A stretch of DNA of 63,694 bases from Dysgonomonas sp. PF1-14. Its GTDB lineage: Bacteria; Bacteroidota; Bacteroidia; Bacteroidales; Dysgonomonadaceae. The notes beneath the pieces were generated by a model. The model was not told the origin of the DNA and made no database searches. It worked only from the letters and a program-made list of their open reading frames with translations. The stretch spans positions 1 to 63,694 of the forward strand of contig NZ_JARXWN010000023.1 of NCBI RefSeq assembly GCF_029892965.1, given 5' to 3'. A program made the position numbers and the translations under genes. Each line of letters opens with the position of its first letter. Position 1 is the first letter of the stretch. Below, one piece after another: positions 19,574-31,100 of the stretch.

Positions 19574-21430
19574 TTAAAATGTAAAATTCACGCCACTCAT
19601 AAATGTAGCCTTTGGCATGGGGAATCCATCATTGATCATGTATTTTCGTGCTGTCAGGTTTTCTCCATTCACAAAAAAAGATACTTGTTTGGTAAGCTGA
19701 TAGACGATACGCCCATTGAATAACAGGTAATTTTCGGTTCGCGGATTATTTCCTGTCACTGTATATAACCCATCTATGTATTGCGAATTCAGATTGAAAG
19801 AGAAAGCCCCTGTCTTGTAATTCGCTTCCACAAAAGCCATATGTTTCGGCGCAGCTACAATAGGTTTGTCAGTATACAAGTAACTATAGGTAGCCATCAG
19901 TTTAAGGCCGGGCATAATCCGGTAATTTACTGCAAACTCAAATCCTTTGTTGATAAATGATCCGGTGTTTATATTTTTCGGCTTACCGTCAATCGATATT
20001 TGCTGAATCATGTCCTTTCCATCTATAAAAAAGGCTGTGAATTCGAGATTGAGTTTTCTCTCTATTAGCTCATGCAATACCGAAAAATCATAACTCATCA
20101 TCGATTCGGGTTTCAGATCAGGATTGGCAGGAATAAACATATACAATTCGCGGATATTAGGACTTCTGAAACCTTTAGACAGAGATGTTTTCAATGTTGT
20201 GTTATCTGACACCCGGTATGCAATACCAGCCTGAGGTATCCATTCGTTGCCAAAAACATCATTCATCTCAAGACGGACTCCGGCATTCAGAGTAAGAGAT
20301 TTGAATAAAGACTGTTGTATAAGAAGGTATACTGCTGTTTCGTTCACCGATTTATCCGCAAGGTCGTCATCTCTATCAGGATACTGATTCCAGGCTTTGC
20401 CTCCCCAGTTTTTATAATCGAGGCCTGCTGTTACCAGATTGCCTGAGAAAAGACGGAGAGACTGATAGGCCATAATGCCGGCATTATGGTCACGCGACTG
20501 AAAAAGATATTCTCGGGGCTTTCCATTTTTCCAACCGTCATTTACTTCGTGATTTCCGTAGTTATAAAATGCTTTTACGGCTCCGCTGGTTTTGCCGTAA
20601 TCATTCTCTACTGAAACCGAATAAGACGAACGCAGAACATCAGCCCAATTCTCAATCATCGGTTGTGTTATGCTTCCCGGGTTATTTGTCTTGAACTTGG
20701 CAATCATTGCATTTCCTGAAAAATCCCAGTTTGGGGAAATCTTATACCCGGCTTTTGCAAAGCCGTTTGTAATATAGAATTTAGAATTATCACGATGTCC
20801 GTCTGTCCTGTTATGGTTGATTGAGACAAATGCATTAAGGCGATCCTCATATAATCCGGCATTAGCCATGTATTTTTGCGTATTATATGATCCATACTGA
20901 ATCTGTCCCTGCCCGTGTATGCCATTCAGGTGTGGCCGGCGGGAAATTACATTAATAACTCCTCCCATGGCATTAGAGCCATAAAGTAATGAACCCGGTC
21001 CACGTATCACTTCTGCTTTTTCGGCATCGGATGACACATAAGCATCGGGGAGATGATGCCCAAACAGACCAGCCCATTGTGGCTGCCCATCAAGTAGCAT
21101 AAGTACCTTGTTGCCGCTGCCGACACCTCTGATATTTACAGCTCCGGCCGACCCTGACGACACTCCGAATCCGGTGGTGCTTCGCTCGGTAACAAACAAA
21201 CCGGGAACACGCCCCGACAAGACAGATAGAACAGCCGATTCTCCGCTATCTTCTATCTCACTACGAGATACGACAGAAACAGTTGCCGGTACCTGGCTGC
21301 GGGCTATTTGTGTCTTTGTTGTACTGACTATTGTTATTTCATTTAACGAGATAGTATCCCTACTCACCTCTTGAGCTGAAATCCAACAAGAGGAGGATAA
21401 TAGTAAAAACCGGAAAATATGTTTTTTCAT
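19574..21430 (-). CDS. TonB-dependent outer-membrane receptor, BtuB-like, not SusC
   Basis: 618 aa, signal peptide ending SCWISAQ. A plug domain is seen from about residue 45 (SQVPATVSVVSRSEIE, then LDGQPQWAG and VIRGPGSLLYGSNAMGGVINV), followed by a 22-strand barrel that ends FMSGVNFTF. It lacks the N-terminal carboxypeptidase-regulatory domain and the about 1000-residue length of SusC and has no SusD partner. Receptors of this type bring small ligands such as siderophores, cobalamin or short oligosaccharides across the outer membrane. Position between the regulator and the enzymes suggests import of small products or a cofactor for this locus, but the ligand is unknown. Confidence 0.85.
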   Translation of the reverse strand: MKKHIFRFLLLSSSCWISAQEVSRDTISLNEITIVSTTKTQIARSQVPATVSVVSRSEIEDSGESAVLSVLSGRVPGLFVTERSTTGFGVSSGSAGAVNIRGVGSGNKVLMLLDGQPQWAGLFGHHLPDAYVSSDAEKAEVIRGPGSLLYGSNAMGGVINVISRRPHLNGIHGQGQIQYGSYNTQKYMANAGLYEDRLNAFVSINHNRTDGHRDNSKFYITNGFAKAGYKISPNWDFSGNAMIAKFKTNNPGSITQPMIENWADVLRSSYSVSVENDYGKTSGAVKAFYNYGNHEVNDGWKNGKPREYLFQSRDHNAGIMAYQSLRLFSGNLVTAGLDYKNWGGKAWNQYPDRDDDLADKSVNETAVYLLIQQSLFKSLTLNAGVRLEMNDVFGNEWIPQAGIAYRVSDNTTLKTSLSKGFRSPNIRELYMFIPANPDLKPESMMSYDFSVLHELIERKLNLEFTAFFIDGKDMIQQISIDGKPKNINTGSFINKGFEFAVNYRIMPGLKLMATYSYLYTDKPIVAAPKHMAFVEANYKTGAFSFNLNSQYIDGLYTVTGNNPRTENYLLFNGRIVYQLTKQVSFFVNGENLTARKYMINDGFPMPKATFMSGVNFTF

Positions 21431-21516
21431 GATTTCTTAGATAATTTGTAATGTAAAACTATTCCAAGAAACTATGTGTTATTTGCATTTACTTTCCAAA
21501 TATTTGAAGATATGGG

Positions 21517-24500
21517 TCATTCCTCGTTTTTAGGGGGATTATTTACGTATTCTGTAGGCGATACTCCAAAATGAGTCTTGAAACAATTGGAAAAATAAGC
21601 ATGACTATTGAAGCCCACAGCCACATATACTTCAGAAACGGGCAGCTTGGCTTCTTTCAGCATTTTTGCTCCCATTGTCAGACGGAAGTTTCGTAAATAT
21701 TCATTCGGAGACAGGCCTGTAACGGATTTTATTTTCCTGTATAAATTAGTGCGGCTCATACCTATTTCCTGACAGAAACTATCTAAATCGAATTCAGGAT
21801 TGGAAATATTGTTTTCCAGTATAGTATACAGCTTTTGCATAAACTGCTCATCGACCGAAACGGCCTCAACTCCTAAAGATTCTAAAGAAAAACGCTTGCC
21901 GTATATATCCTTCAATTTTGCTCTTGCCTGTATTATATTACTTACCCTCACCATTAGCAGGGAAGAATCGAAAGGTTTGGTGATATAGTCATCGGCTCCT
22001 GTTTCATAGCCTTCCTTTATGTCGGATGCCATAGAGCGGGCTGTCAACATAATAACAGGAATATGACTTGTGCGGATATCATTCTTTATCTTCGAACACA
22101 TTTCCATTCCATCCATCTTGGGCATCATAAGGTCGGATATTATCAGATCGGGAAGAGTGTTTATCGCTTTTGTTATGCCATCTTCTCCGTTAGATGCTTC
22201 CATTACATTATATATTTCTGCCAAATGTGAAACAATATAATTTCTCAACTCGGTATTATCCTCGACAACAAGTACCGAATAGTTTTTCTTTTTACTATTC
22301 TTATCTGCAACCGATTCTTCAGGTATCTCTATCTTGTTCAACAATGAACCTTCATACTTATCTTCATCTACAATTTCACTTGCCGAAAAACAACTCTTAT
22401 CTACAGGCAATATACATCTGAATAAAGCTCCTTCTCCATCGGGACTTTCGGCCCAAATGACGCCATGATGCATTTCTATGATCGATTTACTTAGGCTTAG
22501 CCCCAATCCTGTACCCGACGCTGAATGCTCATTTTGCGCTACCTGATAGAAGGGAATAAATATATCTTCCAGTTGATCTTTCGGAATGCCAACTCCCGAA
22601 TCTTTTATGTCTAATATCAGATAATCGATTTCTGATTTATTAAACATTATTGTTCTTTCCGGGTATAAATTGCGTAATCTGTCCAGTGATTCTGATCTTA
22701 AAGAAACTGATATAGCCCCTCCATTTGGCACATTCTTTAAAGCATTGGACAGAAAATTGAAAAACACCTTTTCCATCATACTTTTATCATACCAGCTTTC
22801 TACTGAATCTACAGAGTGATCAAATTTCAGTTCTATATATCTGGAACAGGCAAGTTCTTCGAATGATGATACCATCTCTTCGGTAAACTGCACAAAATCT
22901 CCCTGCGAAACTTTCAGCACCATTGTCCCACTTTCCTTTTTCTGAAAATCCATGAGGTTGTTTACCAGACGAAGCAATCGTTTTGCATTGTTTCGCATCA
23001 GCAATAGATTGTGTTTCCCTTTTTGCGTTAGAGTTTCTTTATCAATTAAATCTTCTATCGGGCTCATTATAAGAGTAAGAGGGGTTCTCAGTTCGTGAGA
23101 AAAATTCGTAAATAGTTTATTGCGGGCTTCATGGAATTCGCGTTGCGTTTTAGTCTCTATTTGTTTCATTCTTATATCATTCTGCAAACGCTTTTTCTCA
23201 TTGAAATAGCGATAAATAAAGAATAATATTCCTGAAATCAGGATAAAGTACAGACAATAAGCCCACCATGTTTTCCAGAATGGAGGTAAAATTTCGATCA
23301 TTATACTGGCTCCGTCATTGTTCCATGTGCCATCATTGTTCGATCCTCTGACTATGAATTTATAATTGCCCGGAGGAACATTCGTATAATAAGCTACGCG
23401 CCTGTTCCCTACCTCATTCCATTCTTTATCGAAGCCTTCGAGCATATATGCATACTGGTTCTTATCAGAGAAAACATAATTTAAGGCGCTATATTCAATC
23501 GCAATATTCGACTGGTTATACTCTAAAACAATTTTTTCCTGATTGCTGAGTTGTTCGCCCAATATGCCATCCCTGCCTTCCGGTAAGATCAAGTCGTTAT
23601 TTATGAATAGATTCTTTAAAATAACCGGAGGAATATACGGATTGACCGACATCCTCTGGGGGTTGAACAATACAAATCCATTGTTTCCACTGAAAATTAT
23701 ATTCTCGTTCTTTAGCCTTATGCCGGCATGAGGAGTAAACTCATCTATCTTTATACCATTGGAATGTGTATAATTTACGAAAGACTTCATCTCCATATCA
23801 AAATCGGAGATACCGCTAATGGTACTTATCCATAGATGCCTGTTATTATCCTCTACTATAGCACATATATTGTCATCCGATAATCCGTTCTTCTTACTAT
23901 AGGTTGTGAACTTTTCGTTTTGAGGATCGAATATAGCCAAACCACCGCCAAAAGTGCCGATCCAGATATTCCCCATACTATCTTCGAATATATTGCTTAC
24001 ATAATTTTCAGGAATCTTGTCCGGATTGTTGTTTGCTGGATCATTCTTATATACTTTCAATATTTGTTTTTGAGAATCGTAATAAAAAAGCCCGTCATTG
24101 CGGGTACCTACCAGAAACACACCATCTTTCAGCTCATACGCACATCTTACATCTCCAATAGCAACCTCTTTTCCATCAACAGTAATAGTTCTTTTTATCA
24201 CACCATCCGGAGATATGGAAAGTAAACCCTCGTTACTAACACTTCCTATAATCAAATTTTTGTTTCGAGCCCTGCCTATATAATAAATTGAACGTTCATT
24301 TTTGAGATCATATAACAGCGAAAATCTCTCTGCATTAATATCAAAGCTATGGATAGTACCTATATTTGTTCCGCATAGGATACGATTTCCGTCTAAACAG
24401 AGAGACTTAATCGTATTCTTGCCGTATTCATCTACATTTCCTTCATACATTTTATAGCGCCGGAAAGTTTCGGCCGATTTATCCATGACGAGTAATCCTC

Positions 24501-25620
24501 CTCCTTCTGTAGCTATGTATAGTTTATTATTGTGATCAATCATAGGGCCTACTATTCCTAGAATATTTTCCTGATTATTATTGGGACTATAAAACTGGAA
24601 TTTTTGTCCGTATCTGTTATAATAACATACTCCACCCGCGTAAGTACCTACCCACAATGTATTTGCCCGGTCGAAGTATGTATAAATAATGGAATAATGG
24701 CTTAAATTTCCCTGCCCCGAACCATATTTTTTGTATTGTTCTATTGACCATGTTTTTGTATCTATTACATTCAGTCCATTATAAGTTCCAATCAATATTG
24801 AGCCATCCGGCGCTTCTGTTATACTTCTCACATAATTATTCGTAAGGCCATTATTCTGATTAAATACCCTAAATGCATCTTCTCCTTTTTTCCGCAATCC
24901 TACTCCTCCATGCCTCGTACCTATCCACAGGTTCTCATCATGGTCGATAAAAACAGCTCTAACGTAATCATGTGGTATACTATTCGGATCGCCCGGCTTG
25001 TTTTTATAGACCTTATAAGTTTCGTTTTTTATATTATATACCACCAGCCCTTCTCCCAGTGTTCCTAAATACAATTCATCCCCTTGACGAGCTATCGCAT
25101 TGATTCTGTCAATCAAGGATAAATTACCGATAGATATACGTTTAAACGAATCTGTCTCCCTATTATATAGGCAAAGGCCATCATTTGTTCCTACCCACAG
25201 ATTATTGTCCTTATCAAAGTATATCGAAAGAATTGTGCTATGCATTAACGAATAATCATTGTCTTTCTCATGAAAATATCTTGTAAATTTATTTGTAGAC
25301 AAATCCAGTTTGTTCAGTCCGTTATTAGTGCCAATCCATAGAGTTCCATCCTTATCTTCGGTTATACACAATATGTGATTATCACTTATAGAGGCATTAT
25401 CTTCTGTCCTTGTGAAGTAGGTATCAAATGTATAGCCATCATACCTGTTGAGCCCGTTTCGGGTTCCAAACCACATGGACCCACTCTTGTCCTGATGTAT
25501 GCAAACAACAGTTATTTGCGATAATCCATCTCCAAGAGACAAATTGGAAAAATAGTAACGCTCATTGGATAAAACAATATTCGAGATAATAAGAAGAGAA
25601 ACAAGAAGGAGTCTTCTCAT
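21517..25620 (-). CDS. Hybrid two-component system sensor/regulator (HTCS)
   Basis: 1367 aa one-protein signalling system typical of Bacteroides glycan loci. In order: signal peptide (1-18), about 14 two-component-regulator propeller repeats with LWIGT/LWVGT motifs (20-690), Y_Y_Y domain (about 700-780), one membrane span (about 785-803), histidine kinase with phospho-acceptor His in FSHELRTP (H842), ATPase domain with GTGLGLSLSK (about 1036-1045), receiver with Asp in ISDLMMP (D1163), and a C-terminal AraC-type HTH (about 1270-1360). The periplasmic propeller binds a specific oligosaccharide released from the substrate and the HTH then activates the locus. A terminator-like stem ends the SusCD operon before it, so it has its own expression. 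Confidence 0.95.
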   Translation of the reverse strand: MRRLLLVSLLIISNIVLSNERYYFSNLSLGDGLSQITVVCIHQDKSGSMWFGTRNGLNRYDGYTFDTYFTRTEDNASISDNHILCITEDKDGTLWIGTNNGLNKLDLSTNKFTRYFHEKDNDYSLMHSTILSIYFDKDNNLWVGTNDGLCLYNRETDSFKRISIGNLSLIDRINAIARQGDELYLGTLGEGLVVYNIKNETYKVYKNKPGDPNSIPHDYVRAVFIDHDENLWIGTRHGGVGLRKKGEDAFRVFNQNNGLTNNYVRSITEAPDGSILIGTYNGLNVIDTKTWSIEQYKKYGSGQGNLSHYSIIYTYFDRANTLWVGTYAGGVCYYNRYGQKFQFYSPNNNQENILGIVGPMIDHNNKLYIATEGGGLLVMDKSAETFRRYKMYEGNVDEYGKNTIKSLCLDGNRILCGTNIGTIHSFDINAERFSLLYDLKNERSIYYIGRARNKNLIIGSVSNEGLLSISPDGVIKRTITVDGKEVAIGDVRCAYELKDGVFLVGTRNDGLFYYDSQKQILKVYKNDPANNNPDKIPENYVSNIFEDSMGNIWIGTFGGGLAIFDPQNEKFTTYSKKNGLSDDNICAIVEDNNRHLWISTISGISDFDMEMKSFVNYTHSNGIKIDEFTPHAGIRLKNENIIFSGNNGFVLFNPQRMSVNPYIPPVILKNLFINNDLILPEGRDGILGEQLSNQEKIVLEYNQSNIAIEYSALNYVFSDKNQYAYMLEGFDKEWNEVGNRRVAYYTNVPPGNYKFIVRGSNNDGTWNNDGASIMIEILPPFWKTWWAYCLYFILISGILFFIYRYFNEKKRLQNDIRMKQIETKTQREFHEARNKLFTNFSHELRTPLTLIMSPIEDLIDKETLTQKGKHNLLLMRNNAKRLLRLVNNLMDFQKKESGTMVLKVSQGDFVQFTEEMVSSFEELACSRYIELKFDHSVDSVESWYDKSMMEKVFFNFLSNALKNVPNGGAISVSLRSESLDRLRNLYPERTIMFNKSEIDYLILDIKDSGVGIPKDQLEDIFIPFYQVAQNEHSASGTGLGLSLSKSIIEMHHGVIWAESPDGEGALFRCILPVDKSCFSASEIVDEDKYEGSLLNKIEIPEESVADKNSKKKNYSVLVVEDNTELRNYIVSHLAEIYNVMEASNGEDGITKAINTLPDLIISDLMMPKMDGMEMCSKIKNDIRTSHIPVIMLTARSMASDIKEGYETGADDYITKPFDSSLLMVRVSNIIQARAKLKDIYGKRFSLESLGVEAVSVDEQFMQKLYTILENNISNPEFDLDSFCQEIGMSRTNLYRKIKSVTGLSPNEYLRNFRLTMGAKMLKEAKLPVSEVYVAVGFNSHAYFSNCFKTHFGVSPTEYVNNPPKNEE

Positions 25621-25725
25621 AGCAGTAGATTTTTCAGTTAAGTGATATCAATAGTAAAAATAGGAAAAACAATTTAATTATTAGCCCGGCAATTTGTATC
25701 ATCATAAATAATTAACATAAAGCGA

Positions 25726-25759
25726 AGAAGCATTGACATTTTAAATGCCAATGCCCCTT
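25726..25759 (-). terminator. Terminator-like stem after the SusCD/lipoprotein operon
   Basis: Inverted repeat with arms GCATTG (25730-25735) and CAATGC (25749-25754), extended inward by a further six pairs with one G-T wobble, and outward by GAAG/CTTC. On the minus strand it lies about 30 bp after the lipoprotein stop. A T-containing stretch follows. It separates the operon from the regulator gene. Confidence 0.6.
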
Positions 25760-25785
25760 CAGATACATCTAATTATTTACCCAGC

Positions 25786-26187
25786 CTATTTGATTATTCT
25801 AAACGTCCTGATTGTAAGTTTCCCATCCAAATCTGTTGCTTCAACCCGGATCTGCGTGGTACCCACAGCTATATTCTCTATCGCTTGTTTAAGAAAGTAT
25901 TCGGTAGGCTTTTTTTCTGCCGAAAAATCATTGATTGTTTTTATTAATGATTCTTCTCTGAATACCTTTATCTCTTTAAGCTTAAAAGGTGCACTTACCC
26001 GGGCAAACAATGTAAATTCGGTTTTGTCGGCACCCAGTGTAATAGAATTAAACTCTGTGGTTTTTACTCCTTCGGCTTCATATTCGTAAAAGAGTATCTC
26101 CGGACCGTATTTTTCGTACAAATCTTCCTCTCCGCAAGCACTAAAAAACAGAAGAGCAGTCATCATTACAAATAATATCTTTTTCAT
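25786..26187 (-). CDS. Small lipoprotein of the SusCD operon
   Basis: 133 aa. A frame starting at 26220 overlaps SusD; the Met at 26187 is preferred because it begins a lipoprotein signal (MKKILFVMM...FFSAC). The remaining about 115 residues are predicted mostly beta (single Ig-like sandwich) with no recognised motif. Cell-surface lipoproteins after SusD often bind glycan, but this one is much shorter than usual surface glycan-binding proteins. It ends 26 bp after SusD and directly before the operon terminator. Function not recognised. Confidence 0.6.
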   Translation of the reverse strand: MKKILFVMMTALLFFSACGEEDLYEKYGPEILFYEYEAEGVKTTEFNSITLGADKTEFTLFARVSAPFKLKEIKVFREESLIKTINDFSAEKKPTEYFLKQAIENIAVGTTQIRVEATDLDGKLTIRTFRIIK

Positions 26188-26213
26188 ATCGGTTTCTTTT
26201 TTGTTTATACTGT

Positions 26214-28124
26214 TTACCATCCCGGATTTTGAACCATATTCGGATTATTCTTTACCTCCGAGTAAGGGATCGGTTGAATGTAGTGTTTTGGCATAAAAAC
26301 TCGGTTCTTCCATATCTTAATATAGTACGTATATTTATCATTAGCTCTATCCTTTACTATATCCTGCTGATATATTATCTTTTGGGTACTTTCTCCTATC
26401 TTCCAGCGACGAACATCGTGTATCCTGTGAATTTCAAAAGCTAATTCGATGCGGCGCTCGTTACGGATAAATTCCCGCATTTGTTGTTTATTATTGACAG
26501 ACCACCCATTTCTTTGGAAAGTTGTTTTTACATCCGGCATATCGGCTCTGCTCCTTATAAGATCGAGACGGGCAATTACTGACGAACGGTCTGCTCCGTC
26601 TGCCAAAAATTCATTCTGAGCCTCAGCGTAGTTGAGCAGCATCTCAACATAACGAATCAAAGGGAATGCACTGGTAGAAGTACCACTAATTGTAGATACA
26701 CGATCCGTTTTAGGAAATACTTTGAATGGATCGTTGAATTTACGATTGAAGAATCCGGTATGATTATAAGTCTCATTGTATTCGCGCCCATAGACAATAG
26801 GATCGGTTTCGGTTCGCCAGATTTCAAATTCTACACCATTAGCCTTCTGTGTATTGTAATATACACAATGATAAAAACGATTATCCCGGTTCTTATACGG
26901 ATCTTGAGGATCGAATCCGTCATCTTTAGCTGCTTGCCTTACAATAAATTCACCATTAGCATCAGTCTTATACGAACCGTCTTCGTTTGTTTCGTATATT
27001 TTGATCCCATTACGAGTTTCGAAACTACCGACAAAATTCATCGTAGGAAGCGTTGCCCCTGCCTGAGTCTGCTCTTTTTGCATAGAGTGCGGTACACTCC
27101 ATTTTGTCACTTCGTTCGTGGAACCTCCTTTTTTAGAATAGCAAAGGATAACTTCAGGATTGAGCCTTTCTATAAATACCCAATAGAAACCAAGAGAGTT
27201 TTGTGAAGCTAAACAGGTGAAGCTAGATTTACCCCAATTGCTGGGTTTAGTTGTATTAGTATGCAGTCCGTATGAAGAACCATCCTCCTTTCGCACTGCC
27301 ATAAATTCTTCGGCAGCTTTTGCTGCATCTTCCCATCTTTTAGCATCATAGTTTCCCCAGCTCCAGGCACATAGTTCTGTTTTGTTGCCATAAGCATCAA
27401 CGTCACTGTTGAATAGCGGACTGGCTAATTGTAACAACACACGAGATTTGATAGCCAGTGCCACAGCTTTTGTAACCCTACCGAAATCGATAGACTCGGT
27501 TGGGTATGCCGGAAGATTTGCCGCAGCCAGATCGCATTCCGAGATGATAAAATCTCTCATTTCCTGCAAATTGGCCCGAGGCGAATAAAGCTCGGGAGAG
27601 TCAACGTCCAACACCTCGGTTATAATAGGTACTCCACCTACCCAACGCAATAGTTCTGCATAATAGTAGGCCCGAAGACATATTGCTTCATATTTCATGC
27701 GAGTGCGTATTGCTTCCGTTTTTGTATAGCTTTCCAGGTCGATAGGGCTCTGATCTACTTTTTCTATGAACTTGTTACAAGCCCTGATCATTTCATAGTA
27801 TTTCGTCCAACGATCGAACTGATTAGGTAGGTTGGTAGCCCCATATGAGCCTAATACGATATTTTTAGACCATGTATTAAAAGGCCTGTGTTCGCCATCA
27901 TCGGTCACTCCATCAATCCAATACTGCTGATCCCAACCATATGGTAGATTTATATATATATTGGTAAGGAACTGTTTTGTATTTTGAGCATTGCTGAATA
28001 CCTTATCTTCATTCAATTCTCCCGATTCCGCTTTGTCAAGAATACTATCGCCTTCTACCGAACAAGATGCAAAACTGAAAGATGCAATAAGAAACAATAA
28101 ATATATAATGATATTGTTTTTCAT
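26214..28124 (-). CDS. SusD/RagB-family surface glycan-binding lipoprotein, copy 1
   Basis: 636 aa; the Met at 28124 starts a lipoprotein signal (SFSFASC), whereas the longer frame from 28193 overlaps the SusC gene. The tetratricopeptide-type SusD fold is visible: N-terminal FLTNIYINLPYGWDQQYW, the RAYYYAELLRWVGGVPI motif near 150-170 and the C-terminal FIRNERRIELAFEIHRIHDV followed by the closing PIPYSEV...NPGW. SusD forms a lid on its SusC partner and captures glycan at the surface. Partner SusC lies 38 bp upstream. Confidence 0.93.
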   Translation of the reverse strand: MKNNIIIYLLFLIASFSFASCSVEGDSILDKAESGELNEDKVFSNAQNTKQFLTNIYINLPYGWDQQYWIDGVTDDGEHRPFNTWSKNIVLGSYGATNLPNQFDRWTKYYEMIRACNKFIEKVDQSPIDLESYTKTEAIRTRMKYEAICLRAYYYAELLRWVGGVPIITEVLDVDSPELYSPRANLQEMRDFIISECDLAAANLPAYPTESIDFGRVTKAVALAIKSRVLLQLASPLFNSDVDAYGNKTELCAWSWGNYDAKRWEDAAKAAEEFMAVRKEDGSSYGLHTNTTKPSNWGKSSFTCLASQNSLGFYWVFIERLNPEVILCYSKKGGSTNEVTKWSVPHSMQKEQTQAGATLPTMNFVGSFETRNGIKIYETNEDGSYKTDANGEFIVRQAAKDDGFDPQDPYKNRDNRFYHCVYYNTQKANGVEFEIWRTETDPIVYGREYNETYNHTGFFNRKFNDPFKVFPKTDRVSTISGTSTSAFPLIRYVEMLLNYAEAQNEFLADGADRSSVIARLDLIRSRADMPDVKTTFQRNGWSVNNKQQMREFIRNERRIELAFEIHRIHDVRRWKIGESTQKIIYQQDIVKDRANDKYTYYIKIWKNRVFMPKHYIQPIPYSEVKNNPNMVQNPGW

Positions 28125-28162
28125 AACTGCTTTATTTTTTATTTGATTTATAGTATATCTAA

Positions 28163-31100
28163 TCAGAAAGTAATATTTATACCGGCATTCCATGTCCGCA
28201 TCTGAGGATATGCCGAGCCTGTTTCGCTCGATGATTCCGGATCCCAGCTCATCATATTATCCCATGTGATAAGGTTGTCGCCACTAACAAAAATCCTGCA
28301 AGATGACATGAATGCCTTTTTTGCGACCTTTTTGGGGAGGGTGTACCCTATTTCCATATTTTTTAGTCGCACATACGATCTGTCAAATAGCCATCTTGTA
28401 CTCATCTGATGGTTGTTGGCATTTGTACCTGAATGCAGACGCGGGTACTTTGCTGTTTCCCATGTTGCCGGATCTTCCGGAATGTAACGATCAAGGTGGT
28501 GTTCCATTACTTTACCGTTACCATTCTTACTGGTATAAAATTCCCATATGGCATATTCTCTCAATGGCATATTTCCACCACCTGCACCTTGAAACAATGC
28601 TGAGAAATCGAAACCTTTGAAACGTCCTCCAAGAGTTAATCCAAAAGAATATTCAGGCGTTTTAGATTTGCCTATTGCCCCAACATCATATTTATCTATA
28701 ACTCCATCTCCATTCAGGTCTTCATATCTGCAATCTCCGGGATATACAGGACCAAACATAGGTGTAGGTAATCCGTCTACCAATACAGGGAAACCTCCAT
28801 CAAGATATAATGTTCCATCTGCATTTTGCTTGAAATCATCAATCTGGTATAAGCCTAAATCTGTCAGTCCAAATATTTGTCCGATCGGTCTGTTCAGGTT
28901 GGATTCCCATTCATAGACTACATTTTCTTCGTCTATTTTGGTAAACTTGTTACGAGCAAACGTAAAGTTTCCTTTTGCATAATATTCGAAGTCTTTAACT
29001 TTTCCGTCAAATCCCACTTCTATATCAATACCTCTGTTCAACACCTTATTAATGTTACCCGGAGGCAATCCTCTATTGGTATTGGTAGGTAATCCCATTC
29101 CTAAGATAAGAGGGATGCTGTATGGGATAGCAAGGATATCGTTACGTTTTTCCTGAAAAAAGTCAACAGTAATCGATAGCTTCGAATCGAACATTCTCGT
29201 ATCAAATCCGATATTGAATTTTTGGGCTCTTTCCCATGTAACCTCACTATTTCCTAATTTGCCTTCGTATATTCCTTTCTCCTGATTTCCCGATGGATTT
29301 TCGCCCCAGTAAATCTGGTTCCCGTCTCCACCCGGAGTAATTAAATATAATTGTTCATAAAAATACTTGAATGAGCCAAACTTATCATTTCCGGTTTCTC
29401 CGTATGATCCTCTTATCTTAAGAAAGTCTACAGCCTTAATATTATTCTTCCAAAACCCTTCTTCCGAAACTACCCAACCCAGTGAAAAAGCAGGAAACCA
29501 TGCATATCGTTTATCTTTGGCAAAATTGGTAGATCCGTTATATCCGGCATTTACTTCTGCAAGATAGCGCTGTTTAAATCCATATGTAGCGCGTGTAGCC
29601 CATCCCAAAACTGTTATAGGAACATCAAATTCATCGATCCTCTGATCCTGATAGTAAGATACAAGTGCCCCTACTGTATGATCGTTAAATGTTCTGTTGT
29701 AATTCAGGCTTGCCTGAATATCTGTTCTTCTCAAAGCAGGGCCTTTACTTTGCGAATAAGCTATATCTACACGCTGCAATTCGTCTCCGTAATATTGTCC
29801 ATTTTTATCGTAGTACCATGCTTCAGGTTCTTCTGTTATATACTTTTGAGATCTAAACGTATTGCGTATACTTCCCAGAAGTTTAAGTTTCAGTCCTTTG
29901 GTAATCACATCCAGATTCTGATCGAGTGTAAGTGATCCCTCAAAAACATTGGTATAATTCCATCGATAACCTAACTTCGATATCATAACAATAGGATTGA
30001 ATTGATCCCTCGTTTTATTATTTAACGAGCCATCGGGATTGATATATGGTTGCCAGTTAGGAGCCATTTTTTGTATCCTGTCAAAGATAGCACTCCCGTT
30101 ATTAGCCTGGTTTCTTGTTTCCAGACGGGCAGACAAGTCAACGCCCACTTTTGTGGATTTTGTTATATTAAAATCAAGATTCGACCGGAAATTGTAACGT
30201 GTATATCTGTTATTAGTAGGATAATTATCATTTTCTATAGTTCTATAAAGTCCCTCTTGCGTAACAAAGTTGCCTGAAATATAATATGATACAAAATCTG
30301 TTCCGCCCGAAGCACTGACGTTAATCATTTGCTGAAGTGCTGTCTTTTTGAGAAAATCTTTATAGTAATCATTATCGGGATGTGTATATGGTGAATCCCC
30401 TGTGCGGTAGTGTTCCAAGTCAGCTTCACTATAAAACGGAGTGATACCATCGTTACGGCAGGCTTCATTATACAAAGTCGCATAATCATAAGATTGTAAA
30501 TACTCAGGTAATCGTATTGCCTGGCTGATTGCCGTCTGAGAAGTAAGTTTGAATGTAGGTTTGCCTTTTGTTCCTCGTTTGGTTGTAATGATAATAACTC
30601 CATTTCCCGCACGAACACCAAATACAGCTGTAGCTGAAGCATCTTTCAGTACCGATATTGATTCAACATCGTTAGAGTCTATTTCCCGCCAGTCGGTACG
30701 CACTACTCCATCTACGAGTACCAAAGGATCGGCACTATTCGGGCTTGCTTGTCCCCGAATCAGTATCCGAGAATCATCATCACCCGGTTTTCCACTACCC
30801 ATTATTGTTATAACCCCTGATGCACGACCGGCCAAAGCATTGGATAAGTTGGGGGTCGCCGTCTTTTCCATGTCTTTTCCTGCCACTTGCGATATGGCGC
30901 CTACAACACTAGCTTTAGTCTGTGTACCAAACCCGACTACAACAATATCATCGAGGGTATTGGTTTCCATCTCCAATGATACTTTATAGTTATTAGAGGT
31001 GGTAAGCGGTATATCCTTCGTAATGTATCCGATATATTTTACCGTCAGAGATTTTGCATTCCCAGAGATGCTCAGCGAAAAATTACCGTCAGCATCAGCC